A stretch of DNA of 6,514 bases from Eubacteriales bacterium. Lineage in GTDB: Bacteria; Bacillota; Clostridia; Christensenellales; CAG-138. Where the stretch lies: NCBI GenBank assembly GCA_028703645.1, contig JAQVML010000082.1, forward strand, positions 1 to 6,514. Reading direction: 5' to 3'. The position numbers were made by a program, and so were the translations under genes. Positions 1-5,641 of this stretch are shown in pieces (within the stretch, counting starts at the first letter, position 1; every line of letters begins with the position of its first letter). Under the pieces are notes generated by a model. It was given only the letters and a program-made list of their open reading frames with translations, was not told where the DNA came from and did no database searches.

Positions 1-523
1 CCATCCCAATGCGCAGCCGAACGATTGCCACCGCGCGCTGGTCAAGCTGGAACGGGAAGGCGTATTGACGGCGGTGATCACGCAGAATATCGACGGCCTC
101 CACCAATAGGCGGGGAGCCGCGCGGTGCTGGAACTGCATGGCAGCGCATACAGCAACCACTGCATGAAATGCGGCAGGGTGTTTACCATGGCGGATATCA
201 TCCGCAAAGTCGGGGTTCCAACCTGTGGTTGCGGCGGAGTGATCAAGCCGGATGTGGTGCTGTACGAAGAACCGCTCAACGAGAAAGTGCTGCAAACCTC
301 GGTGTCCATGATGGGCGAGGCGGATACGCTCATCATTGGGGGCACTTCGCTCGCGGTCTATCCCGCGGCTGGTCTGGTGGACTATTTCCGCGGGCGAAAT
401 CTGGTCGTCATCAACCTCGGCAAGAATAGCCGAAACGGCAGCGCGACGCTGAATATCTCCGCGCCCATCGGCGAGGTGATGCGGCGGGCGGTACTCGATC
501 GCCCGCTGGCAAAAGAGGCATAA
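1..523 (+). pseudogene. Sir2/CobB-family NAD-dependent protein deacylase, 5'-partial, interrupted by in-frame TAG
   Basis: Sirtuins remove acetyl or other acyl groups from lysines in the cytoplasm, using NAD+ and releasing nicotinamide. The frame is open from base 2 and enters from the left edge, so the N-terminal Rossmann part is missing. Visible family motifs are the TQNIDGLHQ motif (80-106), the LELHGS motif with the catalytic His at 137-139, four zinc cysteines at 161, 170, 224 and 230, IKPDVVLYEE (242-271), and GGTSLAVYPAAGL near the NAD site. The second cysteine pair is spaced C-x-C rather than the commoner C-x-x-C. A TAG at 107-109 falls exactly between LHQ and AGS, where family members usually carry Lys, Met or Ala. 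There is no frameshift and no other stop before TAA at 521-523. The downstream piece alone (GTG at 125) lacks the NAD-binding N-terminus and should be inactive. Family assignment is very secure. Whether this is a true pseudogene, a sequence error or a recoded codon is open. Confidence 0.9.
107..109 (+). other. In-frame amber codon inside sirtuin gene
   Basis: The TAG sits in phase with the conserved sirtuin frame on both sides: LHQ before it and AGS after it. One base change from AAG (Lys) or CAG (Gln) would create it. The complete or 3'-terminal genes in the window end in TAA, TGA, TAA, TGA and TAA, so no gene here uses TAG as its stop. Five stops are too few to argue for reassignment. Confidence 0.9.
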
Positions 524-554
524 CATCCGCCAAAGAAGTTGCGTGAGTTGGTTT

Positions 555-600
555 GGGCTTCACCGCCGAAGGCGGTGAAGCCCTTTCTCGGTTGCCTTTT
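555..600 (+). terminator. Rho-independent terminator after sirtuin gene
   Basis: A perfect 13-bp inverted repeat (555-567 with 571-583) closes a GAA loop and is followed by a loose T-rich tail (TTTCTC, then TTGCCTTTT). The stem is GC-rich and lies 31 bases after the sirtuin stop. The tail is interrupted, so termination may be incomplete. It separates the sirtuin from the mreB transcription unit. Confidence 0.75.
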
Positions 601-621
601 CATACTCCGTTCACACTTTGT

Positions 622-667
622 TTGATTGCCCGCGCCGCAGACGCATGATAAAATCAATTGATATCAT
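622..667 (+). promoter_or_regulatory. Possible mreB promoter region with inverted repeat
   Basis: An AT-rich patch lies between the terminator and mreB. TTGATT (622-627) and GATAAA (647-652) could be -35 and -10 boxes, but the 19-base gap is too long for a good sigma-A promoter. TTGATA (658-663) is a second -35-like box with only a poor -10 near 680-685. ATGATA (645-650) and TATCAT (662-667) form an inverted repeat around the palindrome ATCAATTGAT (653-662), which could be an operator. The location fits a promoter; the exact boxes are uncertain. Confidence 0.35.
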
Positions 668-712
668 AGCATCGGTGCGTCTGATTGGATCACGCGAAAG
701 CAGGTTAGATAA

Positions 713-1750
713 ATGGGTTTGTTTGATACATCCGACATTGGAATTGACCTTGGTACATCCTCGACTCTGGTTTTTGTCAAAGGGAAGGGGATTGTACTTA
801 AGGAACCATCCGTCGTCGCGGTGGAGCGCGTGACAGGCCGTATTGTCGCGATTGGCGAAGAGGCGCGCAAGATGATGGGGCGCGAGCCCGCGGACACGGT
901 CGTCATTCGTCCGCTGAGGGATGGAGTGATCTCCAACTTTGACGTGACGGCGCGTATGCTGCGCTATTTCTTTCAAAAAGTGGTTGGCACGCGGCTGCTC
1001 TATCGCCCGCGCGCCGTTGTTTGCATTCCTTCCGGCGTGACGGAGGCGGAGAAGCGCTGCGTCATCGAGGCCTCGGACGAGGCGGGCGCGCGATATTCCT
1101 ATTTAATTGAGGAACCGATTGCCGCTGCCATCGGCGCGGGGCTGGACATCAACGAACCGACGGGGCATATGGTGCTCGATATCGGTGGCGGAACGACGGA
1201 TATCGCGGTGATTTCACACGGAGCCACGGTCATCTCCGATTCTATCAAGATGGCGGGAGATAAGTTTGACGACGCGCTGCGCCGATACATGAAGCGCAAG
1301 CACAGCCTCTACATTGGCGAGCGCAACGCCGAGGATATCAAGATTGCCTACGGACGCGCGCATATTGAAAAGGAACAGCGCATCATTGAGGTGCGCGGCA
1401 GAAGCGTGGTCACCGGACTGCCGGAAGTGATTCCGATCGGCACCAATGAGATGGTGGATGCGCTGAGCGAGCCGCTCGCCGCGATTATGGAGCGTGTTCG
1501 TGGTCTGTTGGAGCGTACACCGCCGGAGCTGGCGAGTGATATTGCGCGCGCGGGCATTGTGGTCACCGGCGGCGGCGCGCTGCTGGCCGGGTTTGACCGA
1601 TATGTGACGGAGCGAACCAGCGTACCTTGCCGCATTGCGGAAGACCCGATCTCCTGCGTGGCGCTCGGCACGGGACGCGTGCTGGACGACCTCAAGAAAT
1701 ACAACGCAGCGATCTACGATTATCGCCGTGGTGAATATTACGATAGCTGA
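713..1750 (+). CDS. mreB: MreB/Mbl-family bacterial actin, cell-shape filament protein
   Basis: This is a 345-residue actin homologue, about the usual MreB/Mbl length (roughly 335-345). MreB forms ATP-dependent filaments under the inner face of the membrane and positions the wall-elongation machinery. The nucleotide-pocket motifs are present: phosphate-1 loop DLGTSST (residues 12-18), EEPIAAAIGAG with E133/E134 near the catalytic position, phosphate-2 loop DIGGGTTD (156-163), KMAGDKFD soon after, and adenosine motif TGGGALL (285-291). The central stretches VKGKGIVLKEPSVVAVE and IRPLRDGVI are typical of MreB/Mbl. ATG at 713 follows an AGG (702-704) by 8 bases. No mreC or mreD follows; the next same-strand genes are two cell-wall enzymes after a 318-base spacer. 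It may therefore be an extra paralogue of the Mbl or MreBH kind rather than the main mreBCD copy. The sequence does not settle which. Confidence 0.95.
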   Translation: MGLFDTSDIGIDLGTSSTLVFVKGKGIVLKEPSVVAVERVTGRIVAIGEEARKMMGREPADTVVIRPLRDGVISNFDVTARMLRYFFQKVVGTRLLYRPRAVVCIPSGVTEAEKRCVIEASDEAGARYSYLIEEPIAAAIGAGLDINEPTGHMVLDIGGGTTDIAVISHGATVISDSIKMAGDKFDDALRRYMKRKHSLYIGERNAEDIKIAYGRAHIEKEQRIIEVRGRSVVTGLPEVIPIGTNEMVDALSEPLAAIMERVRGLLERTPPELASDIARAGIVVTGGGALLAGFDRYVTERTSVPCRIAEDPISCVALGTGRVLDDLKKYNAAIYDYRRGEYYDS

Positions 1751-1911
1751 GTGACGGATTCGTTTGATGGACGCATAGAACATGCGACCTGATGACTGAC
1801 AGCAAGCCGGACGATTGGTTTTTTTCAATAATGACGATAACCAATGATCAGAAATAACAAGCCGGATTAATCGATTCTTTAAAAATAGTTCAACGCAATG
1901 ACACGATTGCT

Positions 1912-1920
1912 TGCTATACT
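1912..1920 (+). promoter_or_regulatory. Extended -10 promoter for the NlpC/P60 gene
   Basis: TGC followed by TATACT (1915-1920) gives the TGn extended -10 plus a hexamer one base from consensus. No good -35 sits at 16-18 bases upstream (TTCAAC at 1889-1894 is 20 away), which is tolerated by extended -10 promoters. Initiation would fall near 1927, leaving a leader of about 140 nt. The assignment rests on motif match only. Confidence 0.55.
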
Positions 1921-2024
1921 CAGCATGTTTCAGAATCAGAATCGCGATAGGGTGGGGATATGCCCGCTCTGGCGCAACAGTGTTGGATTGCTATTTTCAG
2001 CAAGACACATGATTTGGATGGATA

Positions 2025-2060
2025 GGCTTCGGTAAACGACAAGCCGAAAGCCGAAAGGAG
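2025..2060 (+). promoter_or_regulatory. Leader hairpin next to strong ribosome binding site
   Basis: GGCTTCGG (2025-2032) can pair with CCGAAAGCC (2044-2052), giving 8 base pairs with one bulged A and an 11-nt loop. The CTTCGG part can instead pair with the second CCGAAAG copy (2051-2057), which overlaps the Shine-Dalgarno AAAGGAG (2054-2060). The first fold leaves the ribosome site free and the second partly hides it. The Shine-Dalgarno is 8 bases before GTG at 2069 and fixes that start. Regulatory switching is inference; it matches no riboswitch class I could recognise. Confidence 0.4.
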
Positions 2061-2068
2061 TCTAAAGC

Positions 2069-4393
2069 GTGCCTACTGATCCCTATTTAGACCGAAAGCA
2101 TTCGCAGGGAAGCCCTGAGAAACGATCAAAATCAAACCACAGCGGTACTGCTCCACACAAGAAGAGCAGCGCGGCTTATATGGATGCGCACTCATCTTCA
2201 CATAAACATTCGCATTCCGATCACGAGGAGCACAAAGCGAAAAAGCGCGATCAACAGATGCGATCTGAAAAAAGCGTTTATGCATCGGAAGTCTATCCGC
2301 GAAAGACACACAATCCGGATGGAAGCAGAAGCGCGGAATATACGCAAAAGAAGCAAAGCAGCGATCGCTACGAAATGCGCTATGCGCAACCAAAGAAAAA
2401 GAAGAAGAAGTTTAAGATTAAACGATTCCTTAAAAAGCTCGGAAAAGAGCTGCAAGCCTTTGGCGCAAAGTTGATCGAGGTGGAAGAACGCCCGCTGGAT
2501 CAGACGGACGCGACGCTGGCATTTGCGGGCAACGATTTGGGCTTTTCGCAAAAGAAGCCGCTGTTCTCGGCGAATCCCGCAAAAGACCGCGGGCATTCGC
2601 AAAAAAAACAGCCCTTGACGGCGAAAAACATCCTTCAAAAAACGCAAAAAGCGCTTCTTTCCGCGCTGCGCATTGTTGCGCGCGGAATCTATCTAGGAAT
2701 TCGCAAACTCTACCAATTTCTCATTAAGCTGCCGCAGCGCACGCTCTTGATCGGCAGCGGCGCGTTTGGCGTATTGCTTATTACCGTTGTCGTGCTTGCT
2801 TTCGCGCTGCCCGGAAAGGCAACAAAGGCAGAGGACGACGAACCGATTGCCGCGTTTACCGCGCTGCAAACCGAGCAAACGGCGCTGGAGAACGCAACGC
2901 TCGACGGAACACAATCCGGCGAAACAACTGCGGACGGCGCACAGACCGGAGACACGACGCAGGACGGGGCGATAGATCAGCCGATCGAACCCACCGAGAC
3001 GGATGTTAAGGACTTAGTTGCCTTTACCCAGGACGTGAAAGCGGGAGACAACGGAGAGATTATCGCAACGATACAGTCCCGACTCATGGACCTCGGCTAT
3101 ATGGACTCCGACGAACCGACGCAGCACTTTGGTCCGCTGACGCAGAGCGCACTCAAGAGTTTTCAGCGGCACAACGGCCTTGGCGACGACGGAATCTGCG
3201 GCGCTTCCACCTATGCGGCGCTCTTGAGCGAGGACGCTAAGATTTACGTCATGCAGATGGGAGACACCGGCCCGGACGTCGAGGGCGTTCAGCAGCGTCT
3301 CTATGAGCTGGGTTATTTGGATAACAAGGCAAATATCAAAGGCACATTCGGCGAAAAGACGGAAATCGCCGCGAAGGAATTTCAAAAGAAAAACCATCTG
3401 ACCGCAGATGGCAAAGTTGGCTCCAAAACATTGGAGATGCTCTACGGTGAAGACGTGGTCAGCAATGCCTATCGTCTCGGCGACGAAAACCGGGTCATCT
3501 TGGACTGCCAGACGGCACTGAAAAAGCTTGGGTATATCACCTTTAAGCCGGATGGCGTCATGGGCAGAGCGACGGTCTCCGCGATCCGAGCGTTTCAGCA
3601 GGCAAACGGGTTAACGCGAGACGGCGCACTCGGCCCGGTCACGCGAGACATGATCCTCTCCGGCAAAGCGCAGGAGATGGTCTTGCAGCTGGGTGATTAT
3701 GGTACGGACGTGAAGAACATGCAAACACGTCTGGCAAAGCTGAATTATCTATCCAGCGCGAATACGACCGGCTACTTTGGCGAGATCACCGAAGATGCGG
3801 TAAAGGCGTTCCAGAAGCGCGCGGGCTTGACGGCGGATGGCAAGGTTGGCGGCGTAACGCTCACCATGATGAACTCGTCCAGCGCGAAAAAGGCCGCCAG
3901 CGCGCCATCGAAAAAGAAGGAGACAAAGAGCAGCGGAAGCAGCTCCTCCGGAAGTTCCGGCGGCAGTTCGTCCAGCGGGTCTTCGAGCAATGTATCCGAT
4001 AAGACAGGCATCGAAAAGCTCGTGGCACTGGCTGAGAGCAAGATCGGTAGCAAGTATGTACGCGGCGCAAAAGGGTCCAACACGTTTGACTGCTCCGGCT
4101 TTGTCTACTGGTGCCTCAAAAACGCGGGCGTGAGCACGAGCTACATGACTTCCTACATGTGGCGCTCGACTTCCCGATTCTCGCGCTTTACGGATATGGG
4201 CTCGATTCAACGCGGCGATATCCTCGTGTTCTCCGGTGATACGGCTTCATCGGGCCACGTTGGAATCTATCTTGGCGGCGGCAAGATGATTGACGCCAGC
4301 TCTTCCGAGGGTCAGGTTCGCCAGTCTTCCTCCGTGTTGAGCTCCGGCGGATATTGGACGCGGCACTTCATCTGCGCTTATCACGTGTTTTAA
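2069..4393 (+). CDS. Membrane-anchored NlpC/P60 peptidoglycan endopeptidase with four PG_binding_1 repeats
   Basis: This 774-residue protein starts at GTG, set by AAAGGAG 8 bases upstream. Residues 1-224 are cytoplasmic by prediction: a basic, low-complexity tail with six His in residues 41-55, six Lys in a row (109-114), then an amphipathic basic segment (115-135). One transmembrane helix spans about 226-247 with basic residues before it, so the rest lies outside. An acidic, Thr-rich spacer (about 254-320) leads to four PG_binding_1 repeats beginning near 323, 395, 468 and 539, each with LGD/AGD-like starts and an FQ...NGL-type core. A Ser/Gly/Lys linker (about 604-645) precedes the NlpC/P60 domain, with nucleophile C675 in FDCSGF and H730 in GHVGIYLG. 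The third catalytic position, His in E. coli Spr, is D742. Such enzymes cut D-gamma-glutamyl-meso-DAP bonds in stem peptides; the exact bond here is not shown. The long cytoplasmic tail is unusual for this family. Confidence 0.92.
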   Translation: MPTDPYLDRKHSQGSPEKRSKSNHSGTAPHKKSSAAYMDAHSSSHKHSHSDHEEHKAKKRDQQMRSEKSVYASEVYPRKTHNPDGSRSAEYTQKKQSSDRYEMRYAQPKKKKKKFKIKRFLKKLGKELQAFGAKLIEVEERPLDQTDATLAFAGNDLGFSQKKPLFSANPAKDRGHSQKKQPLTAKNILQKTQKALLSALRIVARGIYLGIRKLYQFLIKLPQRTLLIGSGAFGVLLITVVVLAFALPGKATKAEDDEPIAAFTALQTEQTALENATLDGTQSGETTADGAQTGDTTQDGAIDQPIEPTETDVKDLVAFTQDVKAGDNGEIIATIQSRLMDLGYMDSDEPTQHFGPLTQSALKSFQRHNGLGDDGICGASTYAALLSEDAKIYVMQMGDTGPDVEGVQQRLYELGYLDNKANIKGTFGEKTEIAAKEFQKKNHLTADGKVGSKTLEMLYGEDVVSNAYRLGDENRVILDCQTALKKLGYITFKPDGVMGRATVSAIRAFQQANGLTRDGALGPVTRDMILSGKAQEMVLQLGDYGTDVKNMQTRLAKLNYLSSANTTGYFGEITEDAVKAFQKRAGLTADGKVGGVTLTMMNSSSAKKAASAPSKKKETKSSGSSSSGSSGGSSSSGSSSNVSDKTGIEKLVALAESKIGSKYVRGAKGSNTFDCSGFVYWCLKNAGVSTSYMTSYMWRSTSRFSRFTDMGSIQRGDILVFSGDTASSGHVGIYLGGGKMIDASSSEGQVRQSSSVLSSGGYWTRHFICAYHVF
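3035..3877 (+). repeat. Four tandem PG_binding_1 domain repeats within the hydrolase
   Basis: Four coding repeats of about 65-72 residues start at residues 323, 395, 468 and 539. Each follows the plan GD-x-G, a central Q-x-x-L-x-x-L-x-Y, an FG or MG turn, AxxxFQ, then DGxxGxxT. Repeats 2 and 4 share LTADGKVG exactly, while 1 and 3 have GDDGICG and TRDGALG in that place. The domain is known to bind peptidoglycan, so four copies should tether the enzyme firmly to the wall. Confidence 0.85.
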
Positions 4394-4428
4394 TGCATGC
4401 GGGAAGCGTGAATAACAATCAAACAAAC

Positions 4429-4463
4429 TGCGCGGGATTGGCAAACAATGCCTCTCCCGCGCA
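4429..4463 (+). promoter_or_regulatory. Intercistronic hairpin between hydrolase and transpeptidase genes
   Basis: TGCGCGGGA (4429-4437) pairs perfectly with TCCCGCGCA (4455-4463). Inside, GGCA (4440-4443) pairs with TGCC (4449-4452) around a 5-nt loop, with a small internal loop between the stems. No T-run follows, so it is not a standard terminator. A second GCGGGA at 4399-4404 could compete for TCCCGC. The hairpin ends 13 bases before the next Shine-Dalgarno. It could stabilise the upstream message or modulate expression of the downstream gene; the role is inferred. Confidence 0.55.
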
Positions 4464-4476
4464 TCTGTATAGACAC

Positions 4477-4487
4477 AGGAGAGGGGG
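4477..4487 (+). promoter_or_regulatory. Ribosome binding site that sets the transpeptidase start
   Basis: AGGAG (4477-4481) continues into GAGGGGG (4481-4487), a very purine-rich site 4-10 bases before ATG at 4492. It selects this start over an upstream in-frame ATG at 4354, which lies inside the hydrolase gene and would put 46 unrelated residues before the signal peptide. Confidence 0.85.
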
Positions 4488-4491
4488 ATAT

Positions 4492-5547
4492 ATGCGAAGA
4501 GCCTTCGGTTTTCTATGCGCGGCGATACTGTTGTTTTCTATGCTGATTTTACCCGGACGCGCCAAAGCGATGGATGAACTCAAGAATGACGATCCTGATA
4601 AATACTATATCCTGCTTGATTTGCGCAACCAGATCGTAACCGTTTTTGAAAAAGACGACAACGGCGAATATACGAAGGTAGTGCGTCGCTTTCTTTGCGC
4701 CAGCGGGCGAACGGATGTTGACGATGCAGACCCGGAGGACGAGGCAACGCCAACCCCGCGCGGCATCTGGAAAATCGGCGGACGCGAGCGATTTGGCAAA
4801 TTTGCGAATTTCAGCGCCTCTTATGCGCGCTATTGGGTGCAGATCGTGGGCAGCATCTATTTCCACTCGCTGCTGTTTAGCAAGCGCTCAATCGACACAA
4901 TGGAGCGTGGCCCCTACGGCGAAATGGGAAACAAAGTGTCCCACGGGTGCGTGCGGTTGTATGTGGAAGACGCAAGGTGGCTCTATTACTACGCCTGCCC
5001 GGGGACAACCATCGAGGTCAGCGCAAACGAACCCAGCAACAAAGAACTAAAGCGCGCTCTAAAGAGCAAAATTTCGTTTTCCGAGTACAACGCGTTTCAA
5101 AAGACTATTGCCGACGAAACGGAAGAGCTGCCAAACCCGCACGTCTGGGTCACGGTAGAAGGCGCGCGCCTGCGCAAAGGCTGCGGGAACACGTTTGACA
5201 GCGTTGCGCGGCTGAATGTTGGCGACGAGCTGGAGGTGCTGCTCGACAGCGAGGTTTGGGTGAAAGTACGCTTCGGGAAAAAAGAAGGATATGTGCTGCG
5301 CGGATATATTTCGTTTCAACAGGGGGTATTGGATACCAAGCAGGATGCCGATGTGCTGAAATCGACGGAGTGGCTCTTTACCGAGCCAAACACCGGAGCG
5401 GAGAAGATCGTTAAGGCACCCGCGCGCGTTTCGGTCAAGCTGCTGGAGACGACCGAGGACGGCTGGAGCAAGATCGTTTACCAAAACGAGACGGGTTATG
5501 TGAGGCCCGGCAAAATCGTGAAGGACTGGGGCGTTATCATCGACTGA
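4492..5547 (+). CDS. Secreted YkuD-type L,D-transpeptidase with two C-terminal SH3 domains
   Basis: The 351-residue product has a signal peptide: two Arg, a hydrophobic core, and an AKA site with likely cleavage after A26. The YkuD domain spans about 37-178. It contains IYFHSLLFS with H125 and the hallmark SHGCVRL (150-156) with nucleophile C153. YkuD enzymes form 3-3 crosslinks between meso-DAP residues of peptidoglycan, or attach proteins or trim stems, on the outer side of the membrane. Two bacterial SH3-like stretches follow, about 218-277 (VWVTVEGARLRKG to GYVLRGYIS) and 291-347 (GWSKIVYQNETGYVRPG near its end). Such domains commonly bind the wall. It lies 98 bases after the NlpC/P60 gene on the same strand, with a hairpin between them, so cotranscription is plausible. 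Together the pair would cut and re-link peptidoglycan. Catalytic type is secure; transpeptidase versus carboxypeptidase activity cannot be told from sequence. Confidence 0.92.
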   Translation: MRRAFGFLCAAILLFSMLILPGRAKAMDELKNDDPDKYYILLDLRNQIVTVFEKDDNGEYTKVVRRFLCASGRTDVDDADPEDEATPTPRGIWKIGGRERFGKFANFSASYARYWVQIVGSIYFHSLLFSKRSIDTMERGPYGEMGNKVSHGCVRLYVEDARWLYYYACPGTTIEVSANEPSNKELKRALKSKISFSEYNAFQKTIADETEELPNPHVWVTVEGARLRKGCGNTFDSVARLNVGDELEVLLDSEVWVKVRFGKKEGYVLRGYISFQQGVLDTKQDADVLKSTEWLFTEPNTGAEKIVKAPARVSVKLLETTEDGWSKIVYQNETGYVRPGKIVKDWGVIID

Positions 5548-5580
5548 TGCCAACGTGAATCAGAATACGGCTCAACAAAC

Positions 5581-5608
5581 AAGAGGCTGCCAAAACTGGC
5601 AGCCTCTT
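5581..5608. terminator. Bidirectional terminator between convergent genes
   Basis: A perfect 12-bp inverted repeat (5581-5592 with 5597-5608) has an AAAC loop on the + strand. It stands 33 bases after the transpeptidase stop and 33 bases beyond the stop of the minus-strand lipoprotein gene. Read on the minus strand the stem runs into CTTGTTTGTTG, a fair T-rich tail; on the + strand the tail is poor (TTAGTATCC). It should end the lipoprotein transcript well and probably the transpeptidase transcript too. Confidence 0.8.
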
Positions 5609-5641
5609 AGTATCCGTGCGAGTGAATTGAGCGGAGCGTTG

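Larger units (their letters stand above)
1751..2068. other. Non-coding spacer between mreB and NlpC/P60 gene
   Basis: No convincing gene is present. The first part is AT-rich and has a seven-T run (1819-1825) without a good stem before it, plus a weak 7-bp inverted repeat (1814-1820 with 1839-1845). CAAGCCGGA occurs twice, at 1803-1811 and 1858-1866. The second part holds the promoter and structured leader of the downstream gene, a tandem CAGAAT (1931-1942) and the palindrome ATCGCGAT (1941-1948). No strong terminator for mreB is visible, so read-through into the next gene is possible. Confidence 0.7.

Noticed and set aside
25..429. Open reading frame of 134 codons in the + strand, overlapping the sirtuin
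   Set aside because: It is out of frame with the sirtuin motifs, is Arg/Gly-rich as expected for a shifted GC-rich gene, and has no ribosome site.
1214..1828. 204-codon antisense open frame across mreB
   Set aside because: It is a shadow of a strongly conserved gene, with no recognisable motif.
1814..1845. mreB terminator made from the ATTGGTT/AACCAAT repeat and T-run
   Set aside because: The T-run lies inside the 18-base loop rather than after a stem, and the stem is only 7 AT-rich pairs.
1921..2068. Known riboswitch (c-di-AMP ydaO or c-di-GMP GEMM) in the hydrolase leader
   Set aside because: The conserved cores I remember for these classes are not present; only generic stems are seen.
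3035..3877. Nucleotide-level tandem repeat or CRISPR-like array
   Set aside because: The periodicity is in protein domains and the DNA has diverged, so these are PG_binding_1 repeats.
4354..4491. Longer transpeptidase start at ATG 4354
   Set aside because: It lies within the NlpC/P60 coding end, lacks a ribosome site, and would bury the signal peptide; ATG 4492 has a strong one.
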